Shown one piece after another: positions 30,045 to 37,669 of a stretch of 64,000 nt of DNA. A program made the translations under genes and the position numbers. Numbering within the stretch: the stretch's first letter is position 1; each line of letters begins with the position of its first letter. The notes beneath the pieces are model-generated. The model had not been told where the DNA came from and did not search any database. It worked only from the letters and a program-made list of their open reading frames with translations. The DNA comes from Microbacterium indicum DSM 19969 (GTDB taxonomy: Bacteria > Actinomycetota > Actinomycetes > Actinomycetales > Microbacteriaceae): assembly GCF_000422385.1 (NCBI RefSeq), contig NZ_AULR01000005.1:112452-176451 (forward strand). Direction: 5' to 3'.

Positions 30045-30109
30045 AACTCTCCATTTCTCCGTGTTTTCCCCCGCTCTCGCGTGGGGAAAACACGGAGAAA
30101 TGGAGAGTT
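30045..30109 (-). terminator. 27-bp perfect hairpin overlapping the MFS stop codon
   Basis: Bases 30045-30071 and 30083-30109 are perfect inverted complements of 27 bases with an 11-base loop. The stem is unusually AT-rich for this genome. Its right arm enters the TAA stop codon (30108-30110) of the MFS gene, and its left arm lies 21 bases before the lipoate ligase start on the same strand. It should terminate the MarR-MFS transcript. Confidence 0.85.
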
Positions 30110-31397
30110 ACGGGCGCTCGATGATCTCGTTGGGCGTCGTGAGGACGTCGATGGGGCGGGTCGCCGTGATCTCGAAGCCGCCCGTGTCGCGGCGGTGGAG
30201 GCGGCCCGATCCGATGAGCCAGGCGAGGCCGATCGCGCCCGCGACGAGGCACGCGATCCCGCCGACGACGAGCGCCGAGCGCGGGCCCCACGCGTCGGAG
30301 ACGGCGCCGATCAGCGGCGCCCCGACGGGGGTCGAGCCCATGATGACCGCCATGTACAGCGCCAGCACGCGCCCGCGCAGGGCCGGCGTCGTCGTCGTCT
30401 GCACGAAGCCGTTCGCCGTCGTCATCATCGAGACGCTCGCGAAGCCCACCGCGACGCACAGCAGCGCGTAGGTCAGGTAGGTCGGCATGAGCGACGAGAC
30501 GACGAGCGCCGCCCCGAACCCGCCGGCCGCGAGGATCACGACCCGCAGCTTCGCCCTGTCGCGCCGCGCCGCGAGCAGCGCGCCGGCGAGCGATCCGACC
30601 GCGAGCGACGAGCTGAGGAGCCCGTACCCGTCGGCGTCGCGCCCGAACTCGACGGCCATCGTCGACGCGAAGATCGGGAAGTTCAGCCCGAACGCGCCCA
30701 CGAGGAACGCGATCGCGAAGGTCACGAGCAGATCCGGCCGCCGCAGCACGTAGCGGAACCCGCCCACGAGCGATCCCGCGCCCTTCTTCGGCCGCCCTCC
30801 CCCGTGGATCTCGCCGCGGCGCATGAGGAGGAGCGCCGACAGCATCGCCGCGAACGTCGCCGCGTTGACGACGAACACCCAGCCGCTGCCGATCACGATG
30901 AGCAGGAGGGATCCGATCGCCGGCCCGAGCAGCCGCGCCATGTTGAACGACGCCGAGTTGAGCGCGACGGCGTTCGACGCCTGGTCGCGGCCCACGATGT
31001 CGCTCACGAAGGCCTGACGCGCGGGGCTGTCGAACGCGTTGGCGACGCCGAAGAGCGCCGCGAACGTCAGCATGAGGGGCAGCGTCATGACCCCCGAGAT
31101 GAGGAGGGATCCGACGACGAGCGAGATGACCCCGAGCGACGTCTGCGTGACGAGCAGCAGCTTGCGCCTGTCGAAGCGGTCGGCGACCCATCCCGTCACG
31201 CCCACGAGCAGCAGCGGCGGCCCGAACTGGAACGCCATCGTGACCCCGACGGCGGTCGCGTCGTGGTCCGTGAGCTCGGTCAGGACGACCCAGTCCTGCG
31301 CCGTCGCCTGCATCCACGCCCCGACGTTCGAGACGAGCGCGCCGAGGAACCAGAGGCGGTAGTTGAAGATCCCCAGCGACCGGAACATCGACTTCAT
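30108..31397 (-). CDS. MFS exporter linked to a MarR regulator
   Basis: This 429-residue DHA3-type transporter has about twelve helices and the GWVADRFDRRKLLLV loop. The ATG at 31397 overlaps the MarR gene stop (ATGA), so the two are made from one message. MarR-MFS pairs typically expel a drug or phenolic compound that also releases the repressor. The gene ends within a long hairpin terminator. The substrate cannot be told from sequence. Confidence 0.85.
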   Translation of the reverse strand: MKSMFRSLGIFNYRLWFLGALVSNVGAWMQATAQDWVVLTELTDHDATAVGVTMAFQFGPPLLLVGVTGWVADRFDRRKLLLVTQTSLGVISLVVGSLLISGVMTLPLMLTFAALFGVANAFDSPARQAFVSDIVGRDQASNAVALNSASFNMARLLGPAIGSLLLIVIGSGWVFVVNAATFAAMLSALLLMRRGEIHGGGRPKKGAGSLVGGFRYVLRRPDLLVTFAIAFLVGAFGLNFPIFASTMAVEFGRDADGYGLLSSSLAVGSLAGALLAARRDRAKLRVVILAAGGFGAALVVSSLMPTYLTYALLCVAVGFASVSMMTTANGFVQTTTTPALRGRVLALYMAVIMGSTPVGAPLIGAVSDAWGPRSALVVGGIACLVAGAIGLAWLIGSGRLHRRDTGGFEITATRPIDVLTTPNEIIERP

Positions 31398-31819
31398 CGG
31401 TGCACCTCGCGGAGGATGATGCGGGCGGCGGCGCCGAGCGTCGCGCGGTCGTCGTCGTCGAGGGCGTCGAGCAGCCCCTGGAGCCACCCGTCGCGCCGCC
31501 GCAGCGTCTCGAGCACGACCTCGGATCCCTCGGGCGCGATCGCGATGATCACCTTGCGCCGGTCGGTCTCGTCGGCGACGCGCGTGACGTAGCCGGCCTC
31601 CTCGAGCGAGTTCACGGTGCGGTTCATCGACGGCGCCGTGACGCCGTCGCGCTCGGCGAGCGCCGTGAGCGTGTGCGGGCCGTGGAGGTGGACGTTGACG
31701 AGGACCGCGAACTGCGCGTCGGTCATCGACGCGATCGAGCGGTTCTGGCGGATCCTGCGGGCGAGTCGCAGCGTCGCGGCGCGCAGGTCGGATGCTTCGG
31801 GGGAGATCTCGGAGGTCAT
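31394..31819 (-). CDS. MarR-family transcriptional regulator
   Basis: This 141-residue regulator has the winged helix of the MarR family (HTLTALAERDGVTAPSMNRTVNSLEEAGYVTRVADETDRRKVIIAIAP in two parts, recognition helix then wing with the conserved D-R-R-K). It probably represses itself and the coupled MFS gene by binding the palindrome at 31828-31843 in its promoter. Divergent to it is an alpha/beta hydrolase gene that may share control. Confidence 0.9.
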   Translation of the reverse strand: MTSEISPEASDLRAATLRLARRIRQNRSIASMTDAQFAVLVNVHLHGPHTLTALAERDGVTAPSMNRTVNSLEEAGYVTRVADETDRRKVIIAIAPEGSEVVLETLRRRDGWLQGLLDALDDDDRATLGAAARIILREVHR

Positions 31820-31827
31820 GTGATTAT

Positions 31828-31843
31828 TTAGCTTAGCTAATTA
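31828..31843. promoter_or_regulatory. AT-rich palindromic operator, probably for MarR
   Basis: TTAGCT-T-AGCTAA at 31828-31840 is a palindrome with one central base, and CTAATTAG at 31836-31843 is a second overlapping one. The region is strikingly AT-rich and lies nine bases before the MarR start, between two divergent genes, as expected for a MarR-type site. Confidence 0.6.
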
Positions 31844-31878
31844 GTTTTGCGAAGCAAGTCTGTCCGTAGGCTGGTGCC

Positions 31879-32715
31879 ATGCCTTCGTACGTCGACAGCT
31901 ACGGCATCGAGATCTTCTACGACCTGTACGAGCCCGAGGGGGAGCCCCGCGGCATCGTCCAGATCGTGCACGGCGTCAGCGAGCACGCGGGCCGCTACAC
32001 CGCCCTCGCCGACGCCCTCACGGCCGACGGGTGGGTCGTCTACGCCGATGACCACCGCGGCCACGGCCGCACGGGCATCGGCCAGTGGGGCACCCTCGCG
32101 AAGCGCCGCCGGCTCGGCCCGGGCGGGCACCGCGCCGCCGAGGACGCCGTGTGGCAGCTGACTCAGATCGCCCGCGCCGCGCACCCCCGCGTGCCGCTCG
32201 TGATCATCGGCCATTCGTGGGGCTCGTTCCTCACGCAGATGCTCGTAAACGACCACTCGAGCGCGTTCGACGGGGCCGTGCTGATCGGATCCGCGTACCG
32301 GGTCCCCGGATCCCTCAACACGGGCGACCTCAACGCGCCGTGGAAGGGCCCGCACTCGCGCGGCAACGAGTGGATCAGCGAGGATCCCGCCGTCCGCCAG
32401 GCCGCGCACGACGACCCGCTCACGACGCAGATGCCGCTCGCGCAGGCGTTCGGCCTCGCGAACGCCGCGCGGCTCTTCGGCCGCCCGGCCCGCGGCCTCA
32501 GGGACCTGCCGATCCTCCTGCAGGTCGGCCGCGACGACACCGTCGGAGGGCCGCGATCGGTGGAGCGCCTCGCCGCGGCGTACCGCACGCGATCGGGCCT
32601 CTCCGACGTCACGACCCGCGTCTACGACGGGCGCCACGAGATCCTGAACGACCCCGTCCAGGACCGCGTGCGCGCCGACATCCTCGCCTGGCTCGACGAG
32701 CGCTGGGGCCGCTGA
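31879..32715 (+). CDS. Alpha/beta hydrolase, monoglyceride lipase-like
   Basis: This 278-residue cytoplasmic hydrolase of the serine aminopeptidase/lysophospholipase (Hydrolase_4) group has HGVSEHAGRY near 31-40 and DDHRGHGRT. Nucleophile Ser113 lies in GHSWG, acid Asp219 or Asp220 in GRDDTVGG and His253 in DGRHEIL. It probably cleaves monoacylglycerols, lysophospholipids or short esters. The ATG follows TAGGCT by six bases with no ribosome site, suggesting a leaderless transcript divergent from MarR. Confidence 0.82.
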   Translation: MPSYVDSYGIEIFYDLYEPEGEPRGIVQIVHGVSEHAGRYTALADALTADGWVVYADDHRGHGRTGIGQWGTLAKRRRLGPGGHRAAEDAVWQLTQIARAAHPRVPLVIIGHSWGSFLTQMLVNDHSSAFDGAVLIGSAYRVPGSLNTGDLNAPWKGPHSRGNEWISEDPAVRQAAHDDPLTTQMPLAQAFGLANAARLFGRPARGLRDLPILLQVGRDDTVGGPRSVERLAAAYRTRSGLSDVTTRVYDGRHEILNDPVQDRVRADILAWLDERWGR

Positions 32716-32719
32716 TCCC

Positions 32720-34183
32720 CTACCCGGCGAGCTCCGCGTCGAGCGCGTAGTCGTCGGGGTCGTACGGCGCGTCGGCCCCGTACGTCCGAGCGCCGACGGC
32801 CGACGGATCCCACGGCATCTCGCCCGTCCGGATGAAGCCGACCCAGTCGGCGTGCATCTCGTCGGCGAGCGCCTGGGGCGCGTCGCCGAGCACGCGGTCG
32901 ACGCCGTCGGCGGCGAGGACGTCCCACGCGAACGGCACGTCGAGGCAGTGCGCCGCCGCGCCGTCGACGGGCGAGTGGTGCGCGAAGTCGAACAGCCAGG
33001 TGCGCTCGGCCGCCCCATGCGCGGATCTCAGCGCGGCGTTCCGCGCGAGCGGGGCACGGAAGACCTGCGAGATGGCGAGCTGCGCCTGCGCGAACCGCTC
33101 GCCGAGCACGCCGACCTCGACGAGGTATCTCTCCATCCCCGCCTCGCTGACGCCCGCCGATCGCAGCGCCGCGAGCACGTCGTCGAGGGGCGTCGGCGAC
33201 GGGAACGCGAACTCGTTGCGCGTCGTCCCCATGACGAGGGGGACGTCGGCCGCCGCGCCCGCGGCGAAGGCCAGCCGCGGCGACACGACGGTCTCGCCGT
33301 CGTCGACGGGCGCCCACAGGAGGCCCAGCGCGGGCTCGGGCGCGCGGATCGCCTCGACGAGGTCTGCGGGCGACGCGTCGAACTCGATCGACCCGGGGGT
33401 GTGATTGAACTCGCGCTCGCGGTCGAGGACCTGGTCCTCGGTCAGCGAGCGCCATCCGGCGAGGGTCGGCTCGACGCCCATCGCGGCGGCGAACCCGCGC
33501 CCTCCCGCCTCAGCGACGGCGAGCGGCACCGCCCCGTCCGCCGCCGAGTGCGCGATGACGCCGTGCATGAGCCCCGCGGCCCGCGGCGACGCGAGGAGCG
33601 TCAAGACGCTTCCGCCTCCCGCTGACTGCCCCGCGATCGTGACGCGCGACGGGTCCCCGCCGAAGCCCGCGATGTTGTCGCGGATCCACTCGAGGGCGGC
33701 GATCTGGTCGAGCACGCCGCGGTTGAGGGGCGCGTCCTCGATCCAGCCGAAGCCGTCGAAGCCGAGGCGGTACGAGATCACGACCGTCACGACGCCGTCG
33801 CGGGCGAACGCGGATCCGTCGTACCAGGGGCTCGCGGGCGAGCCGGCGAAGTACCCGCCGCCGTGGACCCACACGAAGACGGGCAGGCCCGCGTCGGGCG
33901 AGGCAGACGGCGTGAAGACCGTGAGCGAGAGCGTGTCGTCGCCGGGGATCGACGGCTCGGGGATCGTCGTCAGGAAGTCGCCGAAGGGCCGGCGCTGCGG
34001 CGTCGCGCCGTAGCGATCGCACGCGCGCACCCCCTCCCACGGCTCGGGCGGCCGCGGCGCCTGGAAGCGCAGCTCGCCGACGGGCGGCGCGGCGAAGGGG
34101 ATCGAGAAGAACGCGGATCCGTGGGGATGCGGAACCCCCGACACCCGACCCGCGGTGGTCTGGACGATGGGATGCGTGGTCAT
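32720..34183 (-). CDS. Type-B carboxylesterase
   Basis: This 487-residue esterase is closely similar in layout to the one at 26599-28020. It has HGGGYFAG at about 107-114, nucleophile Ser187 in TIAGQSAGG, an acid near TTRNEF and a C-terminal histidine. There is no signal peptide. The ATG at 34183 is chosen; the long frame further upstream runs antisense to the toxin-antitoxin genes. It converges on the hydrolase gene with four bases between stops. Substrate unknown. Confidence 0.87.
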   Translation of the reverse strand: MTTHPIVQTTAGRVSGVPHPHGSAFFSIPFAAPPVGELRFQAPRPPEPWEGVRACDRYGATPQRRPFGDFLTTIPEPSIPGDDTLSLTVFTPSASPDAGLPVFVWVHGGGYFAGSPASPWYDGSAFARDGVVTVVISYRLGFDGFGWIEDAPLNRGVLDQIAALEWIRDNIAGFGGDPSRVTIAGQSAGGGSVLTLLASPRAAGLMHGVIAHSAADGAVPLAVAEAGGRGFAAAMGVEPTLAGWRSLTEDQVLDREREFNHTPGSIEFDASPADLVEAIRAPEPALGLLWAPVDDGETVVSPRLAFAAGAAADVPLVMGTTRNEFAFPSPTPLDDVLAALRSAGVSEAGMERYLVEVGVLGERFAQAQLAISQVFRAPLARNAALRSAHGAAERTWLFDFAHHSPVDGAAAHCLDVPFAWDVLAADGVDRVLGDAPQALADEMHADWVGFIRTGEMPWDPSAVGARTYGADAPYDPDDYALDAELAG

Positions 34184-34219
34184 GCCCCGATCCTGGCAGG
34201 CACGAAACCGCCCATGGAC

Positions 34220-34243
34220 TTCCGAACACGTTCGGAATAAGCT
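34220..34243 (+). promoter_or_regulatory. Operator palindrome and -10 of the toxin-antitoxin operon
   Basis: TTCCGAAC-AC-GTTCGGAA (34220-34237) has perfect eight-base arms and is followed directly by TAAGCT (34238-34243), which sits six bases before the antitoxin ATG. The palindrome would occupy the promoter spacer, fitting autoregulation by the antitoxin. The GAAC-GTTC spacing of two bases rules against a LexA site. Confidence 0.6.
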
Positions 34244-34249
34244 GGGGCG

Positions 34250-34708
34250 ATGACCCTGGTGAACGATCCCACGAGCACCACCCGCCGTTCCTCCGACCTC
34301 AGCAAGCGGCCCGCCGAGGTGTTCGCCGAGGCCGAGGACCACCCCGTCCGGGTGACCCGCCGCGACGGCGAGCCGCTCGTGCTCATGTCCCAGCGCGAAG
34401 CCGATGCCCGCGCCCGGCTGCTCGAGCTCGCGGCGCAGCTCATCACGGTGTCGATCGACGACGAAGGGCCGCTCGTGCGGCGCATGGCGCGCATGTTCCC
34501 CTGGATCCTGGCGCTGTCCCCGAACGACCAGGAGACCTGCGCACAGGATCTCGTCGACGCGGCCCGCGCATCCTTCGCGACACACCAACCCCATCTCGCG
34601 CTCGCGGAGCTCACCTCGTGGCAGGAGACGGCGGCCGCCCTCGCCGCAGGGCTCTCCGGCCACTCGGTCGACTGGATCCTCCTCGACGAGCCCGTCGAGC
34701 GTCCCTGA
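34250..34708 (+). CDS. Phd/YefM-like antitoxin
   Basis: The first 60 residues (SSDLSKRPAEVFAEAEDHPVRVTRRDGEPLVLMSQREAD) match the prevent-host-death antitoxin fold, which binds DNA and neutralises a partner toxin. At 152 residues it is about twice the usual length; the C-terminal half probably wraps the toxin. It is followed after three bases by the toxin gene. The ATG at 34250 sits six bases after a TAAGCT and next to a palindromic operator. Confidence 0.75.
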   Translation: MTLVNDPTSTTRRSSDLSKRPAEVFAEAEDHPVRVTRRDGEPLVLMSQREADARARLLELAAQLITVSIDDEGPLVRRMARMFPWILALSPNDQETCAQDLVDAARASFATHQPHLALAELTSWQETAAALAAGLSGHSVDWILLDEPVERP

Positions 34709-34711
34709 CCG

Positions 34712-35053
34712 ATGGGGAAGGGCGACGTCGTCCCGCGACCGACGAAGAAGGCCGAATTCGAGATCCGCTTCGCCACGTCATCGGCGCGGCGGGGCTGGAC
34801 CGGCCTCGCCGCGACGATCCGCAACGCCCTCGCCGACAGCTGGGACTTCCTCACCCGCACTCCGCTGGAACGAACACCGACGAACTACCCGCTTCGAGGC
34901 GACCTGGGAACGATCCGTCGAGACGGCGCGACGTTCGACCGGTGGCAGCACAAGCCGACCCTGCTGGGCGACGCCCGCATCTGGTTCTACGTCTCGGGCC
35001 GGGCCGTCCTCCTCGAGCAGGTGCACACGCGACACCCGAACCAGACGAAGTGA
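34712..35053 (+). CDS. RelE/ParE-like toxin
   Basis: This 113-residue basic protein ends in IWFYVSGRAVLLEQVHTRHPNQTK, a strand-and-tail pattern I recognise from actinobacterial RelE/YoeB-fold toxins paired with Phd antitoxins. Its conserved C-terminal basic and histidine residues would fit an mRNA interferase, but I cannot assign catalytic residues securely. It lies three bases after the antitoxin stop in the same operon. Confidence 0.6.
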   Translation: MGKGDVVPRPTKKAEFEIRFATSSARRGWTGLAATIRNALADSWDFLTRTPLERTPTNYPLRGDLGTIRRDGATFDRWQHKPTLLGDARIWFYVSGRAVLLEQVHTRHPNQTK

Positions 35054-35205
35054 CGCACCGCTGTCGGCGAGCGCGCGCCCGGAGTAGCGTCGCGCTCATC
35101 GCTCCGGCAAAAGTTCTGATGAAGTTCACTCGGGATCGGGCGCACACCGCCTCGCGACCGATGCCCCGACGGTAGCGTCGACAGGAAGTTCGAAGGAGAT
35201 ATTGC

Positions 35206-36414
35206 GTGAGGATCATCGTCTTCGGCGGGGACGGCTTCTGCGGCTGGCCCGCCTCCCTCCACCTGTCCGACCTCGGCCACGAAGTGATGATCGCGGACAA
35301 TCTGTCGCGACGCGCGATCGATGAGGAGCTCGGGGCCGAGTCGCTCACCCCCATCGCCTCGATCGCGGATCGCCTCGCCGCCTGGCGCGAGGTGTCGGGC
35401 CGCGAGATCGCCTTCCGCGACGTCGACCTCGCGGCCGACTACGACGCGCTCCTCACGGCGCTCGAGGAGTTCCGCCCCGATGCCGTCGTGCACTTCGCCG
35501 AGCAGCGCGCCGCCCCGTACTCGATGAAGGACGCGGGCCACAAGCGCTACACGGTCGACAACAACGTGCGCGCGACGCACAACCTCCTCGCCGCGATCGT
35601 CGAGTCGGGCCTCGACGTGCACGTGGTGCACCTCGGCACCATGGGCGTCTACGGCTACGGAACCGCGGGCATGCAGATCCCCGAGGGCTACCTCGACGTG
35701 CAGGTCACGACGCCGGACGGCGAGACGATCGACCAGCAGATCCTGTACCCCTCGAACCCCGGATCCGTCTACCACATGACGAAGGTCCTCGATCAGCACC
35801 TCTTCGCCTTCTACGCGAAGAATGACCGGCTGCGCGTGACCGACCTGCACCAGGGGATCATCTGGGGCACGAACACGACCCAGACCTCGCTCGACGAGCG
35901 CCTCGTGAACCGCTTCGACTACGACGGCGACTACGGCACCGTGCTCAACCGCTTCCTCGTCGAGGCGGCCGTCGGCTACCCGCTCACGGTGCACGGCACG
36001 GGCGGGCAGACGCGCGCGTTCATCCACATCCAGGACATGGTGCGCTGCGTGCAGATCGCGATCGAGAACCCGCCCGAGGCGGGGGATCGCGTGAAGATCT
36101 TCAACCAGATGACCGAGACGCACCGGGTGCGCGACCTCGCGGCGCAGATCGCCGAGATCACGGGGGCCCGCGTCGAGCTGACGCCCAACCCGCGTCAGGA
36201 GTCGGCCGAGAACGAGCTGCACGTCGTGAACCGGTCGTTCCTCGACCTCGGCCTCGAGCCCACGCGGCTGTCGGAGGGCCTCCTGCGCGAGGTCGAGGAG
36301 ACGGCGGGCCGCTACCGCGACCGCGTCGACCTCGAGCGGATCCCGTCGCGGTCGCTCTGGACGTCGCGGCAGGCGCCAGGGGTGCCGCCGTCGGCGCCCG
36401 TTCCCGTCGCCTGA
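35206..36414 (+). CDS. sqdB: UDP-sulfoquinovose synthase
   Basis: This 402-residue enzyme makes UDP-sulfoquinovose from UDP-glucose and sulfite, the head-group donor for the sulfolipid SQDG. The SQD1-specific N-terminus GGDGFCGWPASLHLS, the FAEQRAAPYSM segment, the LGTMGVYG active-site Thr145 and the SDR pair Tyr189/Lys193 (YHMTK) separate it from ordinary nucleotide-sugar epimerases. The GTG at 35206 has AAGGAGAT seven bases upstream. The glycosyltransferase that would use the product follows 11 bases after the stop. Confidence 0.92.
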   Translation: MRIIVFGGDGFCGWPASLHLSDLGHEVMIADNLSRRAIDEELGAESLTPIASIADRLAAWREVSGREIAFRDVDLAADYDALLTALEEFRPDAVVHFAEQRAAPYSMKDAGHKRYTVDNNVRATHNLLAAIVESGLDVHVVHLGTMGVYGYGTAGMQIPEGYLDVQVTTPDGETIDQQILYPSNPGSVYHMTKVLDQHLFAFYAKNDRLRVTDLHQGIIWGTNTTQTSLDERLVNRFDYDGDYGTVLNRFLVEAAVGYPLTVHGTGGQTRAFIHIQDMVRCVQIAIENPPEAGDRVKIFNQMTETHRVRDLAAQIAEITGARVELTPNPRQESAENELHVVNRSFLDLGLEPTRLSEGLLREVEETAGRYRDRVDLERIPSRSLWTSRQAPGVPPSAPVPVA

Positions 36415-36425
36415 TCGCGGCGCGC

Positions 36426-37616
36426 GTGCGCATCGCGATCATCACCGAGGTCTTCCTGCCGAAGGTCGACGGGATCGTCACCCGCCTCACGGGCACGCTC
36501 ACGCAGCTGCGCGAGCTGGGCCACGAGGCGCTCGTGTTCGCGCCGGGGAAGGCGCCGGCCGAGTACGCGGGGCATCGCGTCGTGCGCGTCCCCTCGGTGT
36601 CGTTCGGGCGCGTGTACCCGGATCTGCGGGTCGGGTTCCCGGGGCCGCGGCACGCGCGCGAGCTGCACGCGTTCCGCCCCGACGTCGTGCACGTCGTCAA
36701 CCCCGTGTGGACGGGATCCTTCGGCGCGCTCTACGCCGAGCGCCGGAAGCACCCCATGCTCGGCTCGTTCCACACCGACGTCCCCGCCTACGCGCGGCGG
36801 CTCGGGCTCGGGGCGCTCGCGCGGCCGGCCGAGGCGTGGATCCGCCGATCCCACAACCGCGCCTCGGTCAACCTCTGCACCTCGCAGCAGATGATCGAGA
36901 AGGCGCGCGGCTTCGGGATCGAGAACCTCGACCTCTGGCCCAAGGCCGTCGACACCGAGCGCTTCACGGCCGCGAACGCGTCGCGGGAGATGCGCGCGCG
37001 GCTCACCGATGGGCATCCCGACGCCCCGCTGATCCTCTCGGTCGGGCGGCTGTCGAAGGAGAAGGACCTCGACCTGCTGCGGCACGCGCTCGACCGCGCG
37101 CCGCAGGGGACCCGCCTCGCGTTCGTGGGCGACGGGCCCGCGGCGGCGGATCTGCGCGCGCTGTTCCGCGGGACGCCGACCGTGTTCACGGGGCCGCTTC
37201 GTGGGCGCGACCTCGACGAGGCGTACGCGAGCGCCGACGTGTTCGCCTTCCCGTCGACGACCGAGACGCTGGGGCTCGTCGCGCTCGAGGCGATGGCGTC
37301 GGGGACGCCCGTCGTCGGGGCCGACGCGGGCGGGATCCCGTTCGCCGTCCCCGACGGCGTCGGCGGCCTGCTGGCCCGGCCGCGCGACGCCGCCGACCTG
37401 TCGGAGAAGCTCAACCGCGTGCTCACCGACGCGGGCCTGCGATCGCGCCTCGCGGAGGGCGCCCGCGCCGCGACCGAGCCGTTCGGCTGGCGCGCATCGA
37501 CGGAGGCCCTCGTCGGGTTCTACGAGCGCGCGATCGCAGCGGAGAACGCGAAAACGACCCCTCCGCGCGCTGAGAAGGGTCGTTCGCGCACGCCAGGATC
37601 CGCGCCCCGAACGTGA
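36426..37616 (+). CDS. GT4 glycosyltransferase, likely sulfoquinovosyl transferase
   Basis: This 396-residue GT-B enzyme begins with the FLPKVDGIVTRL segment typical of SqdX/SQD2 and MgtA mannosyltransferases. It has LGSFHTDVPAYARRL, a donor site SVGRLSKEKDLDLL and the EX7E-type motif region (PSTTETLGLVALEAMASG). Next to UDP-sulfoquinovose synthase it most likely transfers sulfoquinovose to diacylglycerol. The last 22 or so residues (from about 374) are low in conservation and are encoded by a terminator-like hairpin. The start is GTG at 36426 without a strong ribosome site. Confidence 0.8.
   Translation: MRIAIITEVFLPKVDGIVTRLTGTLTQLRELGHEALVFAPGKAPAEYAGHRVVRVPSVSFGRVYPDLRVGFPGPRHARELHAFRPDVVHVVNPVWTGSFGALYAERRKHPMLGSFHTDVPAYARRLGLGALARPAEAWIRRSHNRASVNLCTSQQMIEKARGFGIENLDLWPKAVDTERFTAANASREMRARLTDGHPDAPLILSVGRLSKEKDLDLLRHALDRAPQGTRLAFVGDGPAAADLRALFRGTPTVFTGPLRGRDLDEAYASADVFAFPSTTETLGLVALEAMASGTPVVGADAGGIPFAVPDGVGGLLARPRDAADLSEKLNRVLTDAGLRSRLAEGARAATEPFGWRASTEALVGFYERAIAAENAKTTPPRAEKGRSRTPGSAPRT
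37547..37589 (+). terminator. Hairpin inside the 3' end of the glycosyltransferase gene
   Basis: GCG plus AACGACCC (37548-37560, with an AA bulge) pairs with GGGTCGTT plus CGC (37577-37587). It resembles the second hairpin 70 bases further on, both containing GAAAACG followed by CCCCTCCGCGCGC. It lies inside the reading frame, so it may be a terminator copy overrun by a stop-codon loss. Confidence 0.55.
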
Positions 37617-37619
37617 AGT

Positions 37620-37661
37620 GCGAAAACGGCCCCTCCGCGCGCCGGGAGGAGCCGTTTTCGC
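37620..37661. terminator. Bidirectional terminator between GT and MFS genes
   Basis: GCGAAAACGGC (37620-37630) pairs perfectly with 37651-37661, and five more pairs follow after one mismatch. The stem has an A-run on one strand and a T-run on the other. It lies nine bases from the MFS stop, between convergent genes. Confidence 0.75.
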
Positions 37662-37669
37662 GCACCAGG

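Noticed and set aside
34220..34237. Possible LexA/SOS box before the toxin-antitoxin genes
   Set aside because: Actinobacterial LexA sites need GAAC-N4-GTTC; here the spacing is two bases, so an antitoxin operator is more likely.
35054..35205. Promoter or riboswitch in the 152-base gap before the UDP-sulfoquinovose synthase gene
   Set aside because: Only the ribosome site is clear; no good -35/-10 pair or conserved aptamer pattern was seen.
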